Assembly (NCBI GenBank): GCA_049568075.1
Contig: CP144911.1
Source: Gottfriedia sp049568075
GTDB taxonomy: Bacteria > Bacillota > Bacilli > Bacillales > Bacillaceae_G
DNA: 64,000 nucleotides
Direction: 5' to 3' (one strand)
The stretch's first letter is position 1, and each line of letters begins with the position of its first letter. Position numbers and translations under genes: made by a program. Of this stretch, positions 7,608 through 15,600 are shown piece after piece. The notes under the pieces are model-generated. The model did no database searches, was not told the DNA's origin, and worked only from the letters and a program-made list of their open reading frames with translations.

Positions 7608-10064
7608 ATGAATCAACAATGGAAAGAAAAATTATTGGAATTGATGAAAAGTGAAGATTATAAGCCTTTAAATATTCAAGGGATAGAAGAGGCTATGGAG
7701 TTGACTGATGCAAGTGACTTTCGAGAAGTAGTAAAAACGCTCGTTATTCTAGAAGATGAGGGTTATATTGTACGTTCTAGAAATAATAAATACAGTTTAC
7801 CTGATCAATCTAATTTAGTTAGAGGTAAATTAACTGGCCATGCGAAAGGCTTTGCATTTGTCATTCCAGAAGAAGCAGGAGCAGAAGATGTATTTATTTC
7901 ACCGTCAGATTTAAATGGCGCTTTACATGGAGACATCGTTTTAGCTCGTATTACAAAAGAAAAAAGTGATGCACGTAGAGAAGGGACAATTGTAAAAATT
8001 GTTGAGCGTGGTCAAACGAAAATGGTAGGTACATACCAAGCTCAGAAAAGTTTCGGTTTCGTTATTCCTGATGATAAACGATTCGGAAGTGATATTTTTA
8101 TTACAAAGAGTAATTCTCAAGGTGCTGTAGAAGGTCACAAAGTTGTTGTAGAACTTACTCAGTTTCCTGAGAATGGGAAAAATGCAGAGGGTATTGTAGT
8201 CCAAGTACTAGGACATAAAAATGATCCTGGTGTTGATATTCTATCGGTTATTCATAAGTTTGATTTACCTCAAGAATTTCCTAAGGAAGTAATGGATCAA
8301 GCGAATGCTGTACCGGATGAGATTGATGAATCAGCTATTGGCACTCGTCGCGATCTTCGTGATGAACAAATTGTAACGATAGATGGAGCAGATGCAAAGG
8401 ACTTAGATGATGCCGTTACAGTAACAGCGCTTGAAAATGGTCATTACAAGTTAGGGGTACATATTGCAGACGTTTCATACTATGTGACGGATAGCTCACC
8501 GATTGACCAAGAAGCACATGATCGTGGAACAAGTATTTACTTAGTTGACCGAGTTATACCGATGATTCCACATCGTTTATCCAATGGTATTTGTTCATTA
8601 AATCCAAAAGTAAATCGATTTACACTTTCATGTGAAATGGAAATTGACCAAAAAGGTGAAGTTGTTAAGCATGAAATTTTTGAAAGTATCATTAAAACAA
8701 CTGAACGAATGACATATAGCGATGTAAATAAACTATTGGATGAGCAAGATGCTGAATTACGTGAACGTTACGAACCATTAGTCCCAATGTTTGAGGAAAT
8801 GGCTAAGTTAGCGAAAATATTACGTAATAGACGTATGACTCGTGGGGCAATCGATTTTGATTTTAAAGAATCAAAAGTATTAGTTGATGAAGAAGGTCAC
8901 CCAACTGATGTCGTTATTCGTGAGCGCTCAACTGCAGAAAAACTAATTGAAGAATTTATGCTTGTAGCGAATGAAACAGTAGCAGAGCATTTTCATTGGC
9001 TAAATGTACCATTCATGTATCGTGTTCATGAGGATCCAAAAGAAGAAAAATTACAACGATTCTTTGAATTTATTGCATCATTTGGCTATACAGTAAAAGG
9101 TGCTGGAAATGAAATTCACCCGAGAGCGTTGCAACAAGTTCTAGATATGGTTCATGGGCAACCAGAGGAAACTGTCATTTCAACAGTTATGCTTCGTTCA
9201 ATGAAACAAGCGAAATACGAGGCTGATAATCTTGGCCACTTTGGATTAGCAGCGGAGTATTATACTCATTTCACTTCACCGATTCGTCGATATCCGGATT
9301 TAATTGTTCATCGATTAATTCGTAAATATTTAATCGAAGGAAAAATGGATAATGAGACAAAACGTGAATGGGATGATAAATTACCTGCAATCGCTGAACA
9401 TGCATCCAACATGGAGCGTCGCTCTGTTGAAGCAGAAAGAGAAACTGATGATTTGAAAAAAGCAGAGTACATGCTTGATAAAATTGGTGAAGAGTATGAA
9501 GGTATTATCAGCTCTGTTACAAATTTCGGTATGTTTATTGAACTGCCAAATACAATTGAAGGATTAGTTCGAGTTGCTGATTTATCAGATGACTACTATA
9601 ACTATGACGAGCGTACTTACGCGATGATTGGTGAAAGAACAGGGAAAATTTTCAGAATCGGTGATGAAGTATCAGTTCGAGTAGTGAATGTTAATAAAGA
9701 AGAACGAGCAATCGATTTTGAAATTGTTGGCATGAAATCGAATAAACCTCGTAGAAGCGGCGGTAAAGGGCCGGTAAATCTTGGCGGTGGCTCTGGTGGC
9801 GGTAGAGGACGAGGTGGACGCGGAAGAGGTTCTTCATCAGATCGAAATGGAGACAGCTCTCGCAGTGGTCGTTCTCGTGGAAGACGAGGAGATAGTTCAC
9901 GAGGAGATAGTTCACCACGAAATGAAGAGAGAGAAAGCGGACGTGGTGGTAAATCATCGAGAAATAAACGCGATGATCGTTTTAATCCAACGAAAAGTAA
10001 AAGTAAAAGCAAAAAGAACAAACCTTTTTACGAAAAAGTAGCAAAAGGTAATAAAAAACGATAG
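7608..10064 (+). CDS. rnr: Ribonuclease R
   Basis: An 818-residue processive 3'-5' exoribonuclease that degrades structured RNA and non-stop mRNA delivered by trans-translation. Order of domains: N-terminal winged helix (about 1-65), two cold-shock OB folds (about 70-230), the RNB catalytic domain with the metal-binding motif DAKDLDDA at residues 262-269, and an S1 domain (about 635-715) including GIISSVTNFGMFIEL. The last 100 residues form a low-complexity Gly/Arg/Ser then Lys-rich tail, as in other RNase R enzymes that bind tmRNA-SmpB. AAGGAGG precedes the ATG. It lies between est and smpB. Confidence 0.98.
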   Translation: MNQQWKEKLLELMKSEDYKPLNIQGIEEAMELTDASDFREVVKTLVILEDEGYIVRSRNNKYSLPDQSNLVRGKLTGHAKGFAFVIPEEAGAEDVFISPSDLNGALHGDIVLARITKEKSDARREGTIVKIVERGQTKMVGTYQAQKSFGFVIPDDKRFGSDIFITKSNSQGAVEGHKVVVELTQFPENGKNAEGIVVQVLGHKNDPGVDILSVIHKFDLPQEFPKEVMDQANAVPDEIDESAIGTRRDLRDEQIVTIDGADAKDLDDAVTVTALENGHYKLGVHIADVSYYVTDSSPIDQEAHDRGTSIYLVDRVIPMIPHRLSNGICSLNPKVNRFTLSCEMEIDQKGEVVKHEIFESIIKTTERMTYSDVNKLLDEQDAELRERYEPLVPMFEEMAKLAKILRNRRMTRGAIDFDFKESKVLVDEEGHPTDVVIRERSTAEKLIEEFMLVANETVAEHFHWLNVPFMYRVHEDPKEEKLQRFFEFIASFGYTVKGAGNEIHPRALQQVLDMVHGQPEETVISTVMLRSMKQAKYEADNLGHFGLAAEYYTHFTSPIRRYPDLIVHRLIRKYLIEGKMDNETKREWDDKLPAIAEHASNMERRSVEAERETDDLKKAEYMLDKIGEEYEGIISSVTNFGMFIELPNTIEGLVRVADLSDDYYNYDERTYAMIGERTGKIFRIGDEVSVRVVNVNKEERAIDFEIVGMKSNKPRRSGGKGPVNLGGGSGGGRGRGGRGRGSSSDRNGDSSRSGRSRGRRGDSSRGDSSPRNEERESGRGGKSSRNKRDDRFNPTKSKSKSKKNKPFYEKVAKGNKKR

Positions 10065-10072
10065 TAAACATA

Positions 10073-10105
10073 AAAGCAGTGGACATCTTGTCCACTGCTT
10101 TATTG
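10073..10105 (+). terminator. Hairpin between rnr and smpB
   Basis: AAAGCAGTGGACA / TGTCCACTGCTTT with a 3-base loop and a short T-rich tail. It probably ends or attenuates rnr transcription before smpB. Confidence 0.8.
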
Positions 10106-10158
10106 ACTATTTTAGGTTGCATTATGGTAAAATAAGTAAAGATAGAGAGGTGTTATTT

Positions 10159-10626
10159 ATGCCAAAAGGTGAAGGGAAAGTAATTGCTCAAAATAAAAAA
10201 GCGTATCATGATTACTTTATCGAAGAAACATATGAAACAGGAATCGTATTACAAGGTACTGAAATAAAATCATTACGTGCTGGAAAAGCTAATTTAAAGG
10301 ATTCCTTTGCTCGTGTTCAGGGCGGAGAAGTATGGCTACATAATATGCATATTAGTCCATATGAACAAGGTAATCGTTACAATCACGAACCGCTACGTAC
10401 TAGAAAATTATTATTACATAATAGAGAAATCGTGAAGTTAATCGGTTATACAAAGGAAACTGGTTATACATTAGTACCTTTAAAAATCTATTTAAAAAAT
10501 GGCTATGCTAAGCTATTACTTGGATTAGGTAAAGGTAAGAAACAATACGATAAACGTGATGATTTAAAGAAAAAAGAAGCAAAACGTGAAGTGGAACGTG
10601 CATTCAGGGATCGTCAGCGAATCTAA
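10159..10626 (+). CDS. smpB: SsrA-binding protein SmpB
   Basis: A 155-residue basic OB-fold protein that binds tmRNA and delivers it to stalled ribosomes. The sequence MPKGEGKVIAQNKKAYHDYF at the start and LQGTEIKSLRAGKANLKDSF are diagnostic, and the conserved C-terminal tail DKRDDLKKKEAKREVERAFR is present. I chose the Met at 10159, preceded by AGAGAGGTG; an ORF beginning 14 codons upstream has no ribosome-binding site and does not match the family N-terminus. The gene is followed by two tmRNA genes instead of the usual one. Confidence 0.97.
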   Translation: MPKGEGKVIAQNKKAYHDYFIEETYETGIVLQGTEIKSLRAGKANLKDSFARVQGGEVWLHNMHISPYEQGNRYNHEPLRTRKLLLHNREIVKLIGYTKETGYTLVPLKIYLKNGYAKLLLGLGKGKKQYDKRDDLKKKEAKREVERAFRDRQRI

Positions 10627-10681
10627 TTGGATAATTGTTGAAGCATTGGAATTCTGTTTTACTTTTAGAAACAATTGTTAA

Positions 10682-10709
10682 TTGCAAGTTGGACACATTA
10701 TGCTATAAT
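10682..10709 (+). promoter_or_regulatory. Promoter of ssrA copy 1
   Basis: TTGCAA at 10682-10687 and TATAAT at 10704-10709 with a 16-base spacer, a sigma-A type promoter. Transcription would begin near 10716, giving a leader of about 125 bases before the mature tmRNA. Confidence 0.75.
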
Positions 10710-10715
10710 AAGTTT

Positions 10716-10841
10716 GTAAGTTAATCAGCAACACAAACGAGCACGATGTGCAGTGTTTATAGATTATGAAGCCTTTTGCTTTATGCTTCGTAAGTCACTC
10801 ATAGCGAACAGATCTGAATAAGTTCTGGGAGCATTTTATAT
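10716..10841 (+). other. Conserved 5' leader of pre-tmRNA, copy 1
   Basis: The transcribed leader contains potential stem-loops GCAC-GAT-GTGC and GAAGC...GCTTC and is almost unchanged in the second copy, with only a few substitutions and a 2-base gap. It must be removed by 5' processing (RNase P is the known enzyme for tmRNA). Confidence 0.6.
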
Positions 10842-11199
10842 GGGGACGTTACGGATTCGACAGGGGTAGTTCGAGCTTAAGTCGCGAGTCGAGGGGTCGG
10901 CCTCGTTAAAACGCAAAAGCCAATAACTGGCAAAAACAACAATTTCTCTTTAGCTGCTTAATTGCACTAAAGGCTCCTCCTATGTATCGCCCATGTGCAT
11001 AGCTTAGAGGGGTTCACTCATTAGTGGGCTACGCCGGACCTCGCCGTCTGAGGGGAATGGAAGAGATTAATCAGACTAGCTATCAGGAAGCCTGTCATTG
11101 GGCCAAATGGTATGCGAAATTCTAATACAGTGACTACGCTCGTAGAAGCTTAAGTGCCGATATTCTTGGACGTGGGTTCGACTCCCACCGTCTCCACCA
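10842..11199 (+). ncRNA. ssrA: Transfer-messenger RNA, copy 1
   Basis: A 358-base tmRNA. It rescues stalled ribosomes by acting first as alanyl-tRNA and then as a short message adding a degradation tag. The 5' end GGGGACGTTACGGATTCGAC pairs with the 3' end GTCTCC ahead of ACCA in the tRNA-like domain; the T-arm GGGTTCGACTCCC is clear. The tag frame at 10929-10961 reads GKNNNFSLAA followed by TAA; with the charged alanine the tag is AGKNNNFSLAA. It lies directly downstream of smpB. It differs from copy 2 at only two positions (10883 C versus T, 11105 A versus G). Confidence 0.98.
10929..10961 (+). CDS. tmRNA proteolysis-tag reading frame, copy 1
   Basis: Resume codon GGC, then AAA AAC AAC AAT TTC TCT TTA GCT GCT and TAA, encoding GKNNNFSLAA. 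The LAA end is recognised by ClpXP-type proteases. Identical in copy 2. Confidence 0.95.
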   Translation, partial: GKNNNFSLAA

Positions 11200-11225
11200 A
11201 TACATATTGTTTGGTGGTTTTTTTA
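11194..11225 (+). terminator. Terminator of ssrA copy 1
   Basis: CCACCAA / TTGGTGG with a loop of about 10 bases, followed by seven T residues. The left arm overlaps the mature 3' CCA end of the tmRNA, so 3' trimming must open this hairpin. Confidence 0.9.
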
Positions 11226-11246
11226 TGGTTAAAAATAGGGATTATT

Positions 11247-11293
11247 AAAACCTCTTAAACACTGGGGTATCAATGTTTAAAAGGTTTTTTTTA
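11247..11293 (+). terminator. Additional hairpin between the two tmRNA genes
   Basis: AAAACCTCTTAAAC pairs with GTTTAAAAGGTTTT (one mismatch) and is followed by a T run. It would block read-through into copy 2. The remaining 200 bases up to copy 2 hold no convincing gene. Confidence 0.7.
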
Positions 11294-11547
11294 TTTTAGG
11301 AGGATAATGCTGTTTTTTATAGTTTTATTAAATACGGTATATTCTTTGTACATTAATACAGATAATGATAAACGATCTTGATCTATCATTTAGTAAGTTA
11401 AAGAGATGGTAAATGTCATGAATGCTGATTATGATGGGGTCAAGCTAGAGGAAGGAATTGAATGTTTGGAAGTTAGATATAAAAAATCAAAATGGATAAT
11501 TGTTGAAGCTTTGGTAACCAAACTAATGTATTAGAAACAATTGTTAA

Positions 11548-11575
11548 TAGCAACTTCAAATAGTTATGCTATAAT
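11548..11575 (+). promoter_or_regulatory. Promoter of ssrA copy 2
   Basis: The -10 box TATAAT at 11570-11575 is kept, but the -35 position reads TAGCAA instead of TTGCAA, again with a 16-base spacer. This predicts a weaker or differently activated promoter than copy 1. Confidence 0.6.
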
Positions 11576-11581
11576 AAGTTT

Positions 11582-11705
11582 GTAAGTTAATCCAACACAA
11601 AAGAGCACGATGTGCAGTGTTTATATATTATGAAGCCTTTTGCTTTATGCTTCGTAAGTCACTCATAGCGAACAGATCTGAATAAGTTCTGGGAGCATTT
11701 TATAT
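11582..11705 (+). other. Conserved 5' leader of pre-tmRNA, copy 2
   Basis: Near-identical to the copy 1 leader, including both stem-loops. The few differences lie in its first 60 bases. Confidence 0.6.
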
Positions 11706-12063
11706 GGGGACGTTACGGATTCGACAGGGGTAGTTCGAGCTTAAGTTGCGAGTCGAGGGGTCGGCCTCGTTAAAACGCAAAAGCCAATAACTGGCAAAAA
11801 CAACAATTTCTCTTTAGCTGCTTAATTGCACTAAAGGCTCCTCCTATGTATCGCCCATGTGCATAGCTTAGAGGGGTTCACTCATTAGTGGGCTACGCCG
11901 GACCTCGCCGTCTGAGGGGAATGGAAGAGATTAATCAGACTAGCTATCAGGAAGCCTGTCATTGGGCCGAATGGTATGCGAAATTCTAATACAGTGACTA
12001 CGCTCGTAGAAGCTTAAGTGCCGATATTCTTGGACGTGGGTTCGACTCCCACCGTCTCCACCA
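11706..12063 (+). ncRNA. ssrA: Transfer-messenger RNA, copy 2
   Basis: A second complete 358-base tmRNA gene with the same acceptor stem, T-arm, 3' CCA and tag GKNNNFSLAA (11793-11825). Two substitutions separate it from copy 1: position 42 of the RNA (C to T, near the start of helix 2) and position 264 (A to G, in the pseudoknot region). All elements needed for function appear intact, so I infer both copies are active; neither looks like a pseudogene. Most bacteria have a single ssrA, which makes the pair unusual. Confidence 0.97.
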
Positions 12064-12089
12064 ATACATATTGTTTGGTGGTTTTTTTA
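12058..12089 (+). terminator. Terminator of ssrA copy 2
   Basis: Same hairpin as copy 1, CCACCAA / TTGGTGG with a T run, overlapping the mature 3' end. Confidence 0.9.
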
Positions 12090-12285
12090 TGTTTAAAAAT
12101 AGTGAATTTAAGAGGTTTTTCTTTTTTTGATACAAGTTTTGTTCTAGTTTTATCTGAATTTGTAAACGTAGAGGTTTTTATATAATTATTTACAGCATAA
12201 ATTTAAAACGACTTTATATCTCATTAGTAACTTGTAATGATTGGAAATATAAATGACAGAATTTTTTTAAAACAAAATTAATTTC

Positions 12286-12315
12286 TTTAGAGAATAGTTA
12301 AAAATCCCCCAAATT
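12286..12315 (+). repeat. Direct repeat box 1 upstream of giant protease
   Basis: Begins TTTAGAGAATAGTTAAAAAT and ends CCCCCAAATT; matches the box at 12369 at 29 of 30 positions. Confidence 0.85.
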
Positions 12316-12368
12316 AGTAATATCTAATGATGAAAATGATGGAAATATTTTTTTGAAAAAATAAAATT

Positions 12369-12398
12369 TTTAGAGAAAAGTTAAAAATCCCCCAAATT
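12369..12398 (+). repeat. Direct repeat box 2 upstream of giant protease
   Basis: Begins TTTAGAGAAAAGTTAAAAAT and ends CCCCCAAATT, 83 bases after box 1, about eight helical turns. Confidence 0.85.
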
Positions 12399-12697
12399 TG
12401 ACTGTTTTTATGTTAGTCTTTCGAATCGTCTATATTACTGGGGGTTTAGGTCCTTTGAACTAAAAATAATGAGTAAAAAGACTGATTTCGACGGAAAAAT
12501 GTCAATATTCTTAAAATTCCACATCGAAAACAGTCGATTTTGGTCATTTTTCGACATCGTATTACTGCAAATTACCCCAATTTAGTTTGCGAATTTTTTA
12601 AAGTATTATTAATTTACAGATATTATTTAACATTTTGTAATGTTATTTAATATTTCTACTAGTTAATCACCAAGACGACTTAAAATGGGGGGAAAAC

Positions 12698-15600
12698 ATG
12701 AAAAAGAGAAAAAATAAACGAAAGATATCGGCTGTTGCATTAAGTGGTGCTATGTTACTAAATGTCGTATTACCTCAAAGTATTATACATGCACATGCAG
12801 AATCGAATGTCGATCAAAAAAGCGCATCTGATGGAAAATTTACAGCGGATGAAGTTAATCGCATTTTAGCTGGATTGACACCTGAACAAAAAGCTAGCAT
12901 CAATAAGCTTACCGGGGCAGATAATTCACAGAAAAACCACGTCGACCAGAAAGATTTAAAAAGTGGGAAAAATATAGATGTAATCGTTCAATTCAAAGTG
13001 GATCCAGCAAAGATTCAAATAATAAAGCAATCACTTGCGAAAGGTAGTGCAAATGCTCAAACATTTGCAGCTGACTACTCGGACGCAAAACAAAAGGTTG
13101 CTGATGCACACGCAAAATTTAAAGCATTTGTAAATACACAGCCTAGTAAACAAATCGTTGGTGGTAAAGAAGTTTCGACTGACGCAAGAATTACAAGAGA
13201 ATATACGGATGCATTTAACGGGGTTGCGTTATCGATTCCAGCAAGTATGGTTGAAAAGATTGCAAACCAACCTGAAGTAGCTTCTATATGGTCATTTACA
13301 ACATATACAGTAGATGAAGGAACACCTTCAAATGGTGAAACAGCTACAACTTCTGAGAGTACTTCTGCTGGAAAACCAACTGCAGCTCTTTCACATTTAG
13401 GGATAGATAAACTACAAGCAGAAGGTAATACAGGGAAATTCTTGTCAGGTCCACGTAAAGGTCAAAGAGTTAAAGTTGGTGTTCTTGACACAGGTATTGA
13501 TTATAATCACCCTGATTTATATAAAGTAACACATGATGAAAATGGAAAAGTATATGAAGGTCACGATTTTATCAATACTGTAGTCGATTCGGATGGAAAC
13601 GAAGTTTATGTTGATGATCATGATGCAATGGAAACAATTTATCCAGATTGGGAAGCTGCAAGGAAGAAAGATCCTGGTTCAATATCTGCAAATTATAAAG
13701 ACTATATTACGGAACATGGTACACACGTATCAGGAACGATTGCAGCTAGTACGACAAATAATAGTGACATTTTTTCTGCTAACGGGGTTGCACCAGATGT
13801 TGAGCTTCACGGATACCGCGTACTAGGGCCTGCTGGACATGGATCATCTTATTCAGTACTAAGTGGAATTGAACAATCAGTGAAAGATAAAATGGATGTC
13901 ATTAACTTATCTCTTGGTTCTTTGAATAATGATCCATTTTACCCAACTAGTATTGCGCTTAACAATGCAACGTTACAAGGGGTAATCTGTTCAGTCTCTG
14001 CAGGAAATGCAGGACCAGGTGTATCGACAGTTGGTTCACCAGGAACTTCAGCGCTTGCAATCACTGTTGGTGCTAGTACAGTTCCAGAACAAATTCCTGT
14101 TCAAACGTTAAAATTCGGTAACACGCCTTACCAAGCACGTTTATTTGGGAAAAATTTTGCAGATGCGGATGATGCATTCAAAGGACTATCTTTACCAATC
14201 GTTGATGTTGGCTTAGGAACCCCATCGGAATATGACGGAAAAGATATGAGTGGAAAAATCGCCCTTGTTAAACGCGGAGGAGATACCTTAAATACAAAAA
14301 TGGCCAATGCGAAAAAATCCGGCGCAAAAGGTATGATTATTTGGAATAATCAAGCTGACGCAGACACACAAGGTTATAATCCAAACTTCTTAGGGATAAG
14401 CACTGATAATATATATTCTGTATCAATTACACAAGCACAAGGTCAAGCACTTGTTGATGCAATCAAAGTGGATCCAGGGAACGCAAAGATTACATTCCCG
14501 ATGATACTTGATAAACCAATCGACAAAAACCCTGACGAATTGGCTGGCTTCAGCTCAACAGGACCAGTAAAAGATTGGAGTATTAAACCAGACGTAGTGG
14601 CACCTGGTGTCGACATTTGGTCAACGCAACCATACGATGTGTGGGAACCAAATAGTAATAAAGATTATAAATATGCATATCAATCAATGTCAGGTACATC
14701 AATGGCAGCACCTCATGTTGCAGGAATTTCGGCACTTGTTTTAGCTGCACATCCTGATTACACACCAGCAGATGTAAAAACGGCGTTAATGAATACAGCA
14801 AAAGATGTAAATACAGATTCAAAAACATATAGTGTATACCAAGTTGGCGCAGGGCGTGTTGATCCGGTTCGAGCAGTTCATTCGGATATTAAAGTCCAAG
14901 TGTTAGATAAAACAAATACACTTGGAACAACTGATTCAGGTGAAACGGTTGTAAAACAAATCGATAACATTACTGGAAGCATGTTCTTTGGCTTTAAAGG
15001 TAGAGGGGAAGGAGCTCCTAAAGGCTCTGATGATGTTATTCAGACAAAAGATTTTAATGTTGTTAATCAAGGAACTGGAAACAAAACGTTTAACTTAAGT
15101 ACAGAATTTATTTCTACGAAATTTGCTGGGTCTAATAATGTTGGTCCTGGTACAGGGAATGATGTCAAGATTGCGTTTTCAAATGGTGGTTCGACTGTAA
15201 ATTCAATTACGGTTAATGGTGGAAACACAGTGAAAACAACTGCGAAAATCACTGTTCCACCAAACGCATTAGACGGAACGTATGAAGGGTATATTCATAT
15301 AGTAAATGCTACTGATCCGACTGAAAGCTATCGAATTCCTTTCACAATTACGATTGCAAATAAAGGGATTGATTTTGGAGTAGACATTAAGGCGTTTACG
15401 ATGACAGAGCGATATACAGGAAACTATAATCCAAATAATGGCGGACAACCTGGTTCTGGATATAGATTTTCTGTTAATGGTGCAATGGATAGCGTCTATC
15501 TTCTATTGAAAGATAAAGATGGAAAATATTTAGGAATCGTTCAAAATGCTTCAAGTATTAGTAGCGCAGGTCCAGGGATTATTTACGGTCCGATACCAAT

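Larger units (their letters stand above)
10628..12106 (+). repeat. Tandem duplication carrying two tmRNA genes
   Basis: A segment beginning TGGATAATTGTTGAAGC at 10628 recurs at 11493. Each copy contains promoter, leader, mature tmRNA and terminator; the period is 864-865 bases. Similarity is very high from the -10 box to the terminator but low in the 45 bases before the -10 box and in the roughly 250 bases between the copies. Confidence 0.95.
12090..12697 (+). promoter_or_regulatory. Long regulatory region before the giant protease
   Basis: About 600 AT-rich bases without a convincing gene. It holds two direct copies of a 30-base box (12286-12315 and 12369-12398, both ending TTAAAAATCCCCCAAATT, one internal mismatch), a related ACCCCAATTTAG at about 12575, a reverse-orientation GGGGGTTTAGG near 12440, and an inverted repeat GGAAAAATG / CATTTTTCG around 12495-12560. 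GGGGGGAAAAC serves as ribosome-binding site. The organisation suggests regulated expression of the protease. Confidence 0.5.

Noticed and set aside
9617..10021. Minus- and plus-strand frames over the end of rnr
   Set aside because: They arise from the Gly/Arg/Ser-rich low-complexity tail of RNase R.
11418..11534. 38-codon frame MNADYDGVKLEEG... between the tmRNA copies, ending inside the second repeat
   Set aside because: Weak ribosome-binding site, unknown sequence, and the last third uses duplicated non-coding DNA; more likely chance.
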